Origin: Solirubrobacterales bacterium
Lineage (GTDB): Bacteria > Actinomycetota > Thermoleophilia > Solirubrobacterales > Solirubrobacteraceae
Reading direction: 5' to 3'
Assembly (NCBI GenBank): GCA_019240655.1
Contig: JAFAXX010000036.1
Span: forward strand, 24,979-88,978
DNA length: 64,000 nucleotides
Position numbers and translations under genes: made by a program. A model generated the notes under the pieces. That model did not search any database. It was not told where the DNA came from and was given only the letters and a program-made list of their open reading frames with translations. Of the stretch, positions 44,830-54,286 are shown piece by piece (the first letter of the stretch is position 1; each line of letters starts with the position of its first letter).

Positions 44830-45804
44830 ATGCCCGCGCCTGGTCGAGAAACGTCCACCAGGTCGTCGTTTCTCGACCAGGCCGGGTTTGATGCCCGCGT
44901 CGCAGCTGTCGCCTCGGCGCAGCACGCAGTGCTGTCGCTGAGGCAGGCCTCCGCGTGCGGGCTGAGCCCGTCCGCGCTGCGCTCACGCGTCGCCCGAGGC
45001 GCGCTGCACCGCATCCACCGCGGGGTGTACGCCCTCGTCCCGCGGCAGCTCCTGACCCGCAACGGGCTCTACATGGCCGCGGTCCTCGCGTGCGGCGACG
45101 GCGCCGTGCTTTCGCATCGCTCGGCCGCGGCGCTGCTCGAGCTCCGGCCCTATGGTGGCGCCGGCATCGACATCACCGTGCCCGTCCGCTCGGCTCGGCG
45201 CCACGGTGGCATCGCGGTCCACCGTGCGCTGAGCCTCACCGAAGCCGACGTCACCCGGGTGCACAACATCCCGGTCACGACGGTGGCCCGGACGCTGTTC
45301 GACGTCGCTGCGGTGCTCCCCCGCCGGCCGCTCGAGCGCGCCTTCGACCAGGCCGAGATCCTGGAGCGCTTTGACCTCCGGGCGATCCGCGACCAGCTCG
45401 CGCGCCGCCCCCACCACGCCGGCGTACCGGTCGTCAGGGCGATCCTGGCCGAGCACTACCTCGGCAGCACCCCGACCTGGAGCGAGCTCGAGGAGGCGTT
45501 CCTGGCCGTCGTCCGCGGCGCCGGCCTGCCCGATCCGGAGATCAACGCCTGGGTCGATCCCGGCGACGGCGAGCGTGCCCTGCGGGTCGACTTCGTCTGG
45601 CGCGCGCACCGAGTGGCGGTCGAGACCGACGGGCGCAGGACACACCGCACGCGCCAGGCCCACGAGCGTGACCCGCGGCGCGATCAGCGGCTGAGCGCCG
45701 CCGGCTGGCGGCCGGTGCGCACCACCTGGCGCCAGCTCACGCGCCGGCCGCAAGAGCTGGAGCGGACGCTCCGCGCGCTGCTGGCTCGAGCCGCTCCCGG
45801 GTGA
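44830..45804 (+). CDS. AbiEi-like winged-helix domain plus DUF559-like endonuclease domain protein; start uncertain
   Basis: LRQASACGLSPSALRSRVARGALHRIHRGVYAL...LACGDGAVLSHRSAAALLEL (AbiEi-like N-terminal), RVDFVWRAHRVAVETDGRRTHRTRQAHERDPRRDQRLSAAGWRPVRTTWRQL (DUF559/Vsr-like). Confidence 0.75.
   Translation: MPAPGRETSTRSSFLDQAGFDARVAAVASAQHAVLSLRQASACGLSPSALRSRVARGALHRIHRGVYALVPRQLLTRNGLYMAAVLACGDGAVLSHRSAAALLELRPYGGAGIDITVPVRSARRHGGIAVHRALSLTEADVTRVHNIPVTTVARTLFDVAAVLPRRPLERAFDQAEILERFDLRAIRDQLARRPHHAGVPVVRAILAEHYLGSTPTWSELEEAFLAVVRGAGLPDPEINAWVDPGDGERALRVDFVWRAHRVAVETDGRRTHRTRQAHERDPRRDQRLSAAGWRPVRTTWRQLTRRPQELERTLRALLARAAPG
44839..44881. repeat. Perfect 15-bp inverted repeat CCTGGTCGAGAAACG-N13-CGTTTCTCGACCAGG
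   Basis: Exact complementarity of 44839-44853 with 44867-44881. Confidence 0.93.
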
Positions 45805-46447
45805 CCAGCCGCTGCCGGCGCCCCAGCGCCTCGGCCACCCGGTAGGCCGCCCGCCGGCGAAAGCACTTCCACACCCGCCGGCCGGTCTCCTCGATCACCG
45901 AGGTCATGCGCACGCCGGACAGGCCGCAGGGGACGATCCACTCGAACGGCTCGAGGTCGTTCTCGACGTTGACCGCGAAGCCGTGCGTGGTCACACCGCG
46001 CGAGAGGTGCACGCCGATCGAGGCGATCTTCCGCTCCTGCACCCACACGCCGGTGTACGCCGGGCCCTCGTCGGGGCGAGCCCGGGCCGCGACGCCCTCC
46101 TCACCGAGCGCGGTGACCAGCGCGTCCTCGAGCGTGCGCACGTAGCCGACGACGTCGTCGGTGCGGACGATCGGGTAGCCGACCAGCTGCCCCGGGCCGT
46201 GATAGGTGACCTTGCCGCCGCGGTCGGTCTGCACGATCTCGATCCCCTGCGCGCGGTACCACTCCTCGCCGAGCGGCAGCTCGCCGGGCGCCGAGCGGCG
46301 CCCGCGGGTGTACACCGGTGGATGCTCGAGCATCAGAAGGACGTCCGGCACCGCCTCGGCCTGGCGTGCGGCGCACAGCCGCTGCTGCAGCGCGAGCGCC
46401 TCCCCGTAGCCGATGACGCCCAGGTGGCAGACCCACATATCAGACAC
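45737..46447 (-). CDS. lipB: Octanoyltransferase
   Basis: LGVIGYGEALALQQRL, EHPPVYTRGRRS, RGGKVTYHGPGQLVGYPIV, KIASIGVHLSRGVTTHGFAVNVENDL. Confidence 0.95.
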   Translation of the reverse strand: MSDMWVCHLGVIGYGEALALQQRLCAARQAEAVPDVLLMLEHPPVYTRGRRSAPGELPLGEEWYRAQGIEIVQTDRGGKVTYHGPGQLVGYPIVRTDDVVGYVRTLEDALVTALGEEGVAARARPDEGPAYTGVWVQERKIASIGVHLSRGVTTHGFAVNVENDLEPFEWIVPCGLSGVRMTSVIEETGRRVWKCFRRRAAYRVAEALGRRQRLVTRERLEPAARGASAPALAAGA

Positions 46448-47702
46448 TTTCCAGCCTCCTCTTGACGGTGGCCAGGAACTGGGCCGCCAGCGCCCCGTCG
46501 AGCGCCCGGTGGTCCCAGCTCAGGCCGAGGATCGTCATCGGCCGGATCGCAATCGAGTCGTTGCCCTCGGCGTCGCTCACCACCACGGGGCGCTTGACCA
46601 CCGCCTCGAGGTCGAGGATCGCCACCTGCGGCTGGTTGATGATCGGCGTCGCCATGATCGAACCGTACTGGCCGGGGTTCGTGATCGTGAACGTCCCGCC
46701 CCGGACCTCGTCGGCCGACAGCGAGCGCTCGCGCGCCCGCCGGGCGACGTCCTTGATCCGCGCGGCCAGGCCCTCGACCGAGAGCTCGTGCGCCTTCACG
46801 ATCACCGGCACGATCAGGCCGTCCTCGCCGAGCGACACCGCGACGGCTAGGTTCACGTCGCTGTGGCGGGTGTAGCGCTCGCCCTCGAGCCACGCGTTGA
46901 GCGCGGGATGCTCGCGCAGCGCATCGATCGTCGCCCGGGCCACGAACGCCAGCGCGGTGACGCCGAGCCGCGCCCGCGCCGCCTCCACCCGCGCCATGTC
47001 GACCTCGATCCAGGTCGTGCATGTCGCCGCGGTCTCGAGCGAGCGCTTCATGTGCTCGCCGATCTGCCTGCGCATCCGCGAGAGACCGTTTATGGGCGCC
47101 GGCGGAGCCGGCGCCGGCGGGCTCTGCTCCGGCGGTTCGGGCCGGTAGGGACTCTCGATGTGAAGCGGCGGCGCCTCGGCGCCGTCCCCGACCACCGCCA
47201 GCACATCCTGCTTGCGCACCCGGCCGCCGCGCCCGGTCCCCGTCACCGTCTCGAGGTCGATTCCGTGCTCGGCGGCGATCCGCTGGACGACGGGGGAGTA
47301 GCGTCGCGTCGTCCCGGCGGGGCGCTCGCCTTGCCCGGGCGCTGTGCCGGCCGGGGGCTCGTCCTGCCCGAGCGCTGCCCCGGCCGGGCGCTCGCTCTGC
47401 CCGGGCGACGCCACGGGCGCGCCCGGCGCAGCCGGCGCGCCATTTCCACCTGAACCCGAGGCGATCCGCGCGAGCACCTCCCCGACCGGCACTGTCGCCT
47501 CTACCGCCACCAGGATCTCGGCCACCACGCCGCTCACCGGCGCGGGCACCTCGGTGTCGATCTTGTCGCTCGAGATCTCGCAGATCGGCTGCTCGGCCTG
47601 CACCCGGTCGCCGACCTCGACGCGCCAGCCGACCACCGTGCCCTCCGCCACCGAGACCCCCATCTGGGGCATCGTCACATCTACGAGCAGATCAGTACTC
47701 AA
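46440..47702 (-). CDS. Dihydrolipoyllysine-residue acyltransferase (E2) of 2-oxoacid dehydrogenase complex; start uncertain
   Basis: MPQMGVSVAEGTVVGWRVEVGD...ICEISSDKIDTEVPAP lipoyl domain; RRYSPVVQRIAAEHGIDLETVTGTGRGGRVRKQDVL E3-binding; ILGLSWDHRALDGALAAQFL catalytic motif. Confidence 0.93.
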   Translation of the reverse strand: MSTDLLVDVTMPQMGVSVAEGTVVGWRVEVGDRVQAEQPICEISSDKIDTEVPAPVSGVVAEILVAVEATVPVGEVLARIASGSGGNGAPAAPGAPVASPGQSERPAGAALGQDEPPAGTAPGQGERPAGTTRRYSPVVQRIAAEHGIDLETVTGTGRGGRVRKQDVLAVVGDGAEAPPLHIESPYRPEPPEQSPPAPAPPAPINGLSRMRRQIGEHMKRSLETAATCTTWIEVDMARVEAARARLGVTALAFVARATIDALREHPALNAWLEGERYTRHSDVNLAVAVSLGEDGLIVPVIVKAHELSVEGLAARIKDVARRARERSLSADEVRGGTFTITNPGQYGSIMATPIINQPQVAILDLEAVVKRPVVVSDAEGNDSIAIRPMTILGLSWDHRALDGALAAQFLATVKRRLESV

Positions 47703-48657
47703 GGAGCTCACGGCACGCCTCCTTGACCCGCTCGACGCCGGGCAGCACCGCCTGCTCGAGCGGCGGAGAGAACGGAATCGGGACATCGGGCGTGGCCACG
47801 CGGACCACCGGGCCGTCGAGCCACTCGAAGCCGCGCTCGGCGATCAGCGCCGCCACCTGAGCGCCGGCGGCGCAGGTGGCGTTCGCCTCGTCGACGATCA
47901 CGACCTTCGAGCAGCGGGCCACCGAGTCGAGGATCGCCGCCTCGTCGAGCGGGACGAGCGAGCGCAGGTCGAGCACCTCGACCGACGCGCCGTCCAGATC
48001 CTCGGTTGCCTCGAGGGCCACGCCGACCATCGCGCCGTAGGCGATCACCACCAGATCCGAGCCCGGCCGGGCCACCCGTGCGGTGAACGGCGTCTCGTAG
48101 ACGCCCTCCGGGACCTCGCCCTTGACCCGTCGGTAGAGGTGCTTGTGCTCCATGTAGCAGACCGGGTTGGGGTCGTGGATCGCCGCGTGGAGCAGGCCCT
48201 TGGCGTCCTCGGCGGTCGACGGCGCCACCACCTTGATCCCGGGGGAATGCATGAACCACGCCTCCGGATTCTGGGAGTGAAACGGGCCCCCGGAGAACCC
48301 TCCGCCCGACGGCAGCCGCACCGTGATCGGGACGGCCAGGCCCTGGCGGTAGTGCATCTTCCCGGCTACGTTGACCAGCTGATCGAAGCCGCAGGAGATG
48401 AAGTCGGCGAACTGCATCTCGCACACCGGGCGCAGGCCGACGACGGCGGCGCCGATCGCGGTGCCGATGATCGCCGACTCGGCCAGCGGCGTGTCCATCA
48501 CCCGTTCGGGGCCGAACTCGTCGATGAAGCCGTCGGTCACCTTGAACGCGCCGCCGAACACGCCGATGTCCTCGCCCATCACGAACACGCGCTGGTCGGC
48601 TCGGAGCTCGTCGCGCAGGGCCGCGGAGATGGCCTGGAGATAGGTCAGGGTCGCCAT
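47692..48657 (-). CDS. 2-oxoacid dehydrogenase E1 beta subunit
   Basis: VFVMGEDIGVFGGAFKVTDGFIDEFGPERVMDTPLAESAIIGTAIGAAVVGLRPVCEMQFADFI. Confidence 0.93.
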   Translation of the reverse strand: MATLTYLQAISAALRDELRADQRVFVMGEDIGVFGGAFKVTDGFIDEFGPERVMDTPLAESAIIGTAIGAAVVGLRPVCEMQFADFISCGFDQLVNVAGKMHYRQGLAVPITVRLPSGGGFSGGPFHSQNPEAWFMHSPGIKVVAPSTAEDAKGLLHAAIHDPNPVCYMEHKHLYRRVKGEVPEGVYETPFTARVARPGSDLVVIAYGAMVGVALEATEDLDGASVEVLDLRSLVPLDEAAILDSVARCSKVVIVDEANATCAAGAQVAALIAERGFEWLDGPVVRVATPDVPIPFSPPLEQAVLPGVERVKEACRELLEY

Positions 48658-49718
48658 CAGGCCTCGTCCTCCCGGAATCCGCTCCACGGCGCCTGGCCGT
48701 CGCCGAGCGGCTTCGCCTCACCGACGCAGAACACGCCGTCCACGGCGCCGGCTGGATCGGGCATCGGCGCGGCCAGGGCCTCGGCGGCCGCGGCGTCGAT
48801 CTCCTCGTGGACCTCGGCGCGGAGCGCGTCGACGTCGACGCCCAGCTCGCCCAGGCGGGCGGCCTGGCGGTCGATCGGGTCACGCTTGCGCCACTCCTCG
48901 ACCTGGTCCTTCGGCACGTACTTCATGTCGTCGTGGGCGGCGTGGCCGTGCATGCGCATCGTCACCGCCTCGATCAGCGTCGGCCCGTCGCCGGAGAGCG
49001 CGCGCTCGCGGGCGGTGCGGGCGGCCTCGAACGTCGCCTCCACGTCGTTGCCGTCGACCGTCACTCCGACGAACCCGTAGGCCGCCGCCCGCTCGACCGG
49101 ATCGACCGCGAACTGCTTCTCGAGCGGGGTGGAGTAGGCGTACTGGTTGTTCTCCAGCACGAAGATCACCGGAAGCTTCTGCACGCCGGCCCAGTTCATC
49201 GCCTCGTGGAAGTCCCCGCGCGAGGTCGAGCCGTCCCCGAACCAGGTGATCGCGCAGCGCCGCTCGCCGCGAAGCTTGAACGCCATCGCCATCCCGGTGG
49301 CCACGAGCATCATGTCCGGGAGCATCGAGATCATCCCCACGCAGCCGAGGTTCCGGTCGCCGAAGTGGACGTTCCCGTCCCGCCCGCCGGTCACCCCGGT
49401 GGCTCGGCCCAGATACTGCGCCAGCACGCGAGCCGGCGTGACCCCGCGGACGATGTGCGCGGCCAGGTCGCGATGCAGGACGCACAGCCGGTCCTGCGCC
49501 GCCATCGCGAACGCGGGCCCGGCGGAGACGGCCTCCTGCCCGTAGCCGTCGTAGAACGAGCCCGGCACCCTGCCCTGGCGGTACAGGCTCATCGCGCGTT
49601 CCTCGAGGCCGCGCATCAACAGCATCGCTCGAAGCAGCCAGATCCGGTCCTCGAGCTTCAAATGGCCGCCGGCGGCGGTGCCGGTGCCGGCGGTCGCCTC
49701 AGCGATATGCGTCGCCAT
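48657..49718 (-). CDS. 2-oxoacid dehydrogenase E1 alpha subunit
   Basis: AITWFGDGSTSRGDFHEAMNWAGVQKLPVIFVLENNQYAYSTP TPP motif; YDGYGQEAVSAG. Confidence 0.93.
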   Translation of the reverse strand: MATHIAEATAGTGTAAGGHLKLEDRIWLLRAMLLMRGLEERAMSLYRQGRVPGSFYDGYGQEAVSAGPAFAMAAQDRLCVLHRDLAAHIVRGVTPARVLAQYLGRATGVTGGRDGNVHFGDRNLGCVGMISMLPDMMLVATGMAMAFKLRGERRCAITWFGDGSTSRGDFHEAMNWAGVQKLPVIFVLENNQYAYSTPLEKQFAVDPVERAAAYGFVGVTVDGNDVEATFEAARTARERALSGDGPTLIEAVTMRMHGHAAHDDMKYVPKDQVEEWRKRDPIDRQAARLGELGVDVDALRAEVHEEIDAAAAEALAAPMPDPAGAVDGVFCVGEAKPLGDGQAPWSGFREDEA

Positions 49719-49872
49719 CGATTCGGTTCCCTTTCCGTCCGGGCTGGATCGGGATCTCCGTCCAACCCCGTTTCGACCGTGCCGGGATCTCCGGTCTGGT
49801 CCCTGATCGGGCGGCGCCGAGCTTACTGGAACCCTCGGCCGCTGACGAGCACCCCGGTCTACTCTTAGACAC

Positions 49873-50466
49873 ATGGAGCGTGGCTGGGTGGGCCGGATGC
49901 GCTGGCGCCGGCGCGGCGCCTGGCTGTGGCCCGCGTTCGCCGCCGCGACGGTCGCCGACGCGGTACTCGGTCACGAGCTGCCGCCCCTGGGCGAGACCGA
50001 GACGCTCGCGGCGGCAGCGCTCGGCGCGCTCGTGCTGAACCTGCTCGGCGTGATCCTCCTGTCGTGGCCGGTCGGCCTGCTTGTGCGCCGGTTCCGCGGC
50101 GATCTCCCCATGCTGATCGCGCGCGACTACGCCGGCACGATCGTGGTCGCGGGGGTCACCGTGGTGCTCCTGGCCGCGGGGCTCGCGCATCACGCGCGGG
50201 TGCTGGCCGACGAGCGCGCGATGACCGACGCGATATCGCGGGCGCAGGCGTGGATCGGCGACCGCGCCCCGGCGCGGTTTCGCAGCAACGTCCAGTACGT
50301 GAGCACGTTCGCGATCCAGCCCGGGAGCATCTACCGCGCCTGCGTGCCCAGCGTCGACGGCCGCCAGACCTACTGCGTGATCGTCGACACCACGCGCCCG
50401 TTCCCGGGCGGCGTCCGCTTCGGCGGCTACGAGCCGAACTCGCTGTTCTCCGAGGGAGTCGGTTAG
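49873..50466 (+). CDS. Hypothetical membrane protein
   Basis: Long frame with several hydrophobic segments; 2-Cys extracellular-like C-terminus (YRACVPSVDGRQTYCVIVD). Confidence 0.6.
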   Translation: MERGWVGRMRWRRRGAWLWPAFAAATVADAVLGHELPPLGETETLAAAALGALVLNLLGVILLSWPVGLLVRRFRGDLPMLIARDYAGTIVVAGVTVVLLAAGLAHHARVLADERAMTDAISRAQAWIGDRAPARFRSNVQYVSTFAIQPGSIYRACVPSVDGRQTYCVIVDTTRPFPGGVRFGGYEPNSLFSEGVG

Positions 50467-50469
50467 CCC

Positions 50470-52056
50470 GTGTCCGAGAAGCGGATCGCGCTCATCGCCG
50501 CGATCCTCGGCTCCGCCATCGTGTTCCTGGACTCGACGATCGTCAACGTCGCGCTGCCGGCGATCCGCGCGAGCCTCCACGGAGGCCTCTCCGAGCAGCA
50601 GTGGGTGGTAGAGGCGTATCTGCTCACGCTGTCATCGCTGCTCCTGGTCGGCGGCTCGCTCGGCGACCTGCTCGGACGCCGGCGGGTGTTCTCGGCCGGG
50701 GTGGCGGGATTCGGCGCCTGTTCGCTGTTGTGCGCGCTGGCGCCGAGCGCCGCCTGGCTGATCGGCGCCCGCGCGCTTCAGGGCGTAGCCGGCGCACTGC
50801 TCGTGCCGAGCACCCTGGCGCTGATCATGGACACCTTCGGCGAAGACGAGCGGGCGCCCGCGATCGGCACCTGGACCGCGTGGACGGGCGTCGCGACGGT
50901 GATCGGACCGCTCGGCGGCGGCGCGCTCGTGCAGGCCGCTTCGTGGCGGTGGATCTTCGGGGTGAACCTTTTGCCGGTGGCGATCGTGCTGCTGCTGCTG
51001 CGGCGCCTGCGCGCCGATACGCGCGCGCCGGGCCACGTCGACGTGCTCGGCGCGGTGCTGTGCGCGCTCGGCCTCGGCGGACCGGTGTTTGCGCTGATCG
51101 AGCAGCCGCACTTCGGCTGGAGCGATCCGCGGGTGCTGGTGCCGCTCGTCGGCGGGGTGATCCTGCTGGCCGCGTTCCTGGCCTGGGAGCGGCGCGCGCC
51201 GGCGCCGATGCTGCCGCTGGCGCTGTTCTCGATCCGCAACTTCGCGGTCGGGAACGTGACGACGCTGGCGGTGTACGGAGGCCTCGGCGTGGCCACGTTC
51301 TTCACCGTGCTCTTCCTCCAGCAGGTGGCCGGCTACACGCCGATCGCCGCCGGTCTCTCGCTGCTGCCGATCACCCTGATCATGTTCACCCTCTCCCGGC
51401 GCTTCGGCGCGCTCGCCGACCGCCTCGGCCCGCACGCGTTCATGGGCGGTGGCCCGATCCTGGCGGGCGCCGGTCTCCTGCTCTTCCTGCGCGCGGGCGC
51501 GAGCGCGGACTACCCGAGCACCGTCCTGCCCGCGGTGCTCGTCTTCGGCGTCGGGCTCGCCGCCACCGTGGCGCCGCTGACCGCCACCGTGCTCGGCGCG
51601 GTCGAGCCGGGCCATTCCGGGCTGGCCAGCGGCGTCAACAACTCGGTGGCGCGCGTCGCGGGGCTGCTGGCCATCGCGGCGCTCGGCGCGGTGCTCGCGG
51701 CCAGTTTCGCCGGCGCGGTCGATCGCGCCGTGGCCGGCCGCCCGCTGACGCCCGCGGCCGCTCAGGCGGTGGCGCAGGCGCGCATGCGTCCGCTGGTCAC
51801 CTCCGCCGCGGCGGTGCCGGCGCCCGAGCGCGAGACGGTTCACGCAGCGCTGACGAGCGCGTCGGTTGACGCCTTCCACAGGATGATCGGGATCGCCGCG
51901 GGGCTGGTGATGCTCGGTGGGGTGATCTCGCTGCTCGGGATCCGGAACCCCCGGCGGCGGATCCGCGGCGCCGACTGCCCCGGGGGTGCGCTCACGCCGG
52001 CCCGCCCGGAGCTGGTGGAGGCGCCGGCGGCGGAGCCGGTGGCGGGCCGGGCCTGA
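50470..52056 (+). CDS. MFS transporter, DHA2 (EmrB/QacA) family
   Basis: LDSTIVNVALPAIRASL, WVVEAYLLTLSSLLLVGGSLGDLLGRRRVF, RALQGVAGALLVPSTLALI. Confidence 0.92.
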   Translation: MSEKRIALIAAILGSAIVFLDSTIVNVALPAIRASLHGGLSEQQWVVEAYLLTLSSLLLVGGSLGDLLGRRRVFSAGVAGFGACSLLCALAPSAAWLIGARALQGVAGALLVPSTLALIMDTFGEDERAPAIGTWTAWTGVATVIGPLGGGALVQAASWRWIFGVNLLPVAIVLLLLRRLRADTRAPGHVDVLGAVLCALGLGGPVFALIEQPHFGWSDPRVLVPLVGGVILLAAFLAWERRAPAPMLPLALFSIRNFAVGNVTTLAVYGGLGVATFFTVLFLQQVAGYTPIAAGLSLLPITLIMFTLSRRFGALADRLGPHAFMGGGPILAGAGLLLFLRAGASADYPSTVLPAVLVFGVGLAATVAPLTATVLGAVEPGHSGLASGVNNSVARVAGLLAIAALGAVLAASFAGAVDRAVAGRPLTPAAAQAVAQARMRPLVTSAAAVPAPERETVHAALTSASVDAFHRMIGIAAGLVMLGGVISLLGIRNPRRRIRGADCPGGALTPARPELVEAPAAEPVAGRA

Positions 52057-52105
52057 GCGCGGGCCGCGAAGCTGTGGACGGCCCGGAGAGCTCGGCCGGC
52101 TGCGC

Positions 52106-52630
52106 TCAGGTCGCCGTGTGCTCGTCAGCGAACTCGTCGAACATCGCGCGCAGCCGGTCGAGCACCGCCGCCGCGGTGCGGAGCTCCTCATCGCTGAACT
52201 GCGCCATGGCGGCTTCGAAGCGCGGCTCGACTTCGCGCCGGCGTGCCTCGACGAGCTCGCTGCCGCGTTCGGTGAGACCGGTCAGAACGACGCGGCGGTC
52301 CTGCTCGGAGCGCGAGCGCCGGACCAGTCCCGCCTCGGCCAGCACGTCGAGCATCTCGGTCACACTGGCGGGGCTGAGGTCGGCGGCGCAGGCGAGCTCG
52401 CTCGCGGACAGCGCCCGCGCCTCGCCGCCCGCGCGCAGCGCGAAGAGCAGGCCGTACTGCGCATCGCTGAGCGCGTCCCGGCGGCGTCCCTCGCGGCCGC
52501 GCATGCGCCGCAGCGCCGCCATCGCGGCCTTGAACGACTGGCCGAAACGACGCGCGGCATCGCGCTGTGAAAACTCCTCGGCGAGCTCGCGCGGCGGTGC
52601 TTCAGGGAGGCCGGACGCGCGCGGGCTCAT
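52106..52630 (-). CDS. MarR family transcriptional regulator
   Basis: YGLLFALRAGGEARALSASELACAADLSPASVTEMLDVLAEAGLVRRSRSEQDRRVVLTGLTERGSEL. Confidence 0.9.
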   Translation of the reverse strand: MSPRASGLPEAPPRELAEEFSQRDAARRFGQSFKAAMAALRRMRGREGRRRDALSDAQYGLLFALRAGGEARALSASELACAADLSPASVTEMLDVLAEAGLVRRSRSEQDRRVVLTGLTERGSELVEARRREVEPRFEAAMAQFSDEELRTAAAVLDRLRAMFDEFADEHTAT

Positions 52631-52743
52631 GCTGCCACTGCCTCCGCCATCTCGGACGCACGCGGGCTCACGCTGCCACTGCCTCCGCCATCTCGGACGC
52701 ACGCGGGCTCATGCTGCCACTGCCTCCGCCATCTCGGACGCGG
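52621..52743. repeat. 41-bp tandem repeat x3 at the MFS-stop/MarR-start junction
   Basis: Copies 52621-52661, 52662-52702, 52703-52743; essentially identical apart from ATG to GTG in the middle copy and divergence at the outer edge. Confidence 0.95.
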
Positions 52744-54169
52744 CCTGTTCGTCGGCGCTCCGGCGCCGCCGGGCTCGCCGCTCGGACTGCATCAGGACCA
52801 CCGAGGGCACTATCGCCACCGCGGTCAGCGCGGCGGCCGCCCAGAACGCCGTCCCGTAGGCGGAGGCGGCGGCGGCCGGCGTGTGCGCCCCGACCAGGGC
52901 GCGCTGCAGCACCACGGCCAGCACCGCGATCCCGATCGAACCGCCGACCCGCTGCAGCACGTTGAGCTGGGGAGTGGCGTCGGGAAGCTCGGAGCGCTCC
53001 AGCGAGGCGAAGGCCGCCGCCATCGCCGGCATGAACGCGCAGCCGATGCCGGCGCCGCGCACGAGCATCGCGACGCACAGCCAAGCGATCGATGTGTGCG
53101 CCCCGATCAGGGCGAACGGCACGGTGCTGAGCGTCACCACCGTGACGCCGAACAGGGTGAGCCCGCCGCCGCCCCAGCGGTCGGTCAGCCGGCCCGCGAT
53201 CGGCATGGCAAGCGCGGCGCCGAGGCCCTGCGGCGCGGTCAGGAGCCCGGTGACGACGACGCTCTCGTGCCGGATCCCCTGCCAGTAGAGCGGGAGCAGG
53301 ATCATCCCCCCGAACAGGGCAGCCCCGACGCAGAACATCGCCAGCGAGGCCGAGGCGAACGTCGGCCGCTGATACAGCCGGAGGTTGAGGAGGGGGCGGC
53401 TGATCCGGAGCGCGTGCACGGCGAATGCGGCGATCAGCACGACGCCGCCCAGAATCGGGATCACGACCTTGGCCGCCGTGAAGCTGCCCGTAACCCCGAT
53501 CTCGGCCAGTCCGTAGGTCAACAGCGGCAGCCCGCTCGCCATCAGCGCCAGTCCGCGGAAGTCGAGCGGCGCCGTTTCCCGGGCGCTCACCGCGGGCAGC
53601 GTCCGCAGCGCCGCGGCGATCGCGATCACGCCGATCGGCAGGTTGACGAAGAAGATCCACCGCCAGCTGGCGTTGTCGATGATCAGCCCGCCGATCGTCG
53701 GCCCGAGGATCGGCGCGAGCATCGCCGGGACGGCCACCACGCTCATCACCCGCCCCATCCGCCGAGGGCCGGCCGCCTCGGCCAGCATCAGCTGCCCCAC
53801 GGGCAGGATCATGCCGCCGCCGATGCCCTGCAGGACCCGGAACAGGGTCAGCTCGGCCGTCGAGGTGGCCAGTCCGCAGAGCGCGGAGCCGGCCGTGAAC
53901 AGCACCAGCGAGACGACGTAGATCCGCTTGGCCCCGAACCGCCGGGCCGCCCATCCGGTCACCGGGATGACGGCGGCCAGCGAGAGCATGTAGCCGGTGG
54001 CCACCCATTGGATGTCGGCGATGCTCGAGTGCAGCTCACGGCTGAGCGTGGCCAGCGCGATGTTGACGATCGTCGTGTCGAGGATCGACATGATCGAGCC
54101 GAGCACGACGACGGCGCTGATCCGCCACACGTGCGCTTCGATGCGGTTCCCGGCGGTGGTGTCGCTCAC
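52709..54169 (-). CDS. MFS transporter, DHA2 (EmrB/QacA) family
   Basis: SILDTTIVNIALATLSREL, WVATGYMLSLAAVIPVTGWAARRFGAKR, RVLQGIGGGMILPVGQLML. Confidence 0.92.
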   Translation of the reverse strand: MSDTTAGNRIEAHVWRISAVVVLGSIMSILDTTIVNIALATLSRELHSSIADIQWVATGYMLSLAAVIPVTGWAARRFGAKRIYVVSLVLFTAGSALCGLATSTAELTLFRVLQGIGGGMILPVGQLMLAEAAGPRRMGRVMSVVAVPAMLAPILGPTIGGLIIDNASWRWIFFVNLPIGVIAIAAALRTLPAVSARETAPLDFRGLALMASGLPLLTYGLAEIGVTGSFTAAKVVIPILGGVVLIAAFAVHALRISRPLLNLRLYQRPTFASASLAMFCVGAALFGGMILLPLYWQGIRHESVVVTGLLTAPQGLGAALAMPIAGRLTDRWGGGGLTLFGVTVVTLSTVPFALIGAHTSIAWLCVAMLVRGAGIGCAFMPAMAAAFASLERSELPDATPQLNVLQRVGGSIGIAVLAVVLQRALVGAHTPAAAASAYGTAFWAAAALTAVAIVPSVVLMQSERRARRRRSADEQAASEMAEAVAA

Positions 54170-54286
54170 TTCCTGGCCTCCGACAGCGATGGTCCCGAAA
54201 GATTAGGCCCCGAATCTTACTCGGTCAAGACACCCCAGAACCTGCGCTCGGCCGCGCTGGCACGGCGCCGTCTATCGTCAGTGCCA

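Noticed and set aside
44830-45804. Complete AbiE toxin-antitoxin system
   Set aside because: No AbiEii-type nucleotidyltransferase toxin gene is adjacent; appears to be an orphan AbiEi-like/DUF559 protein.
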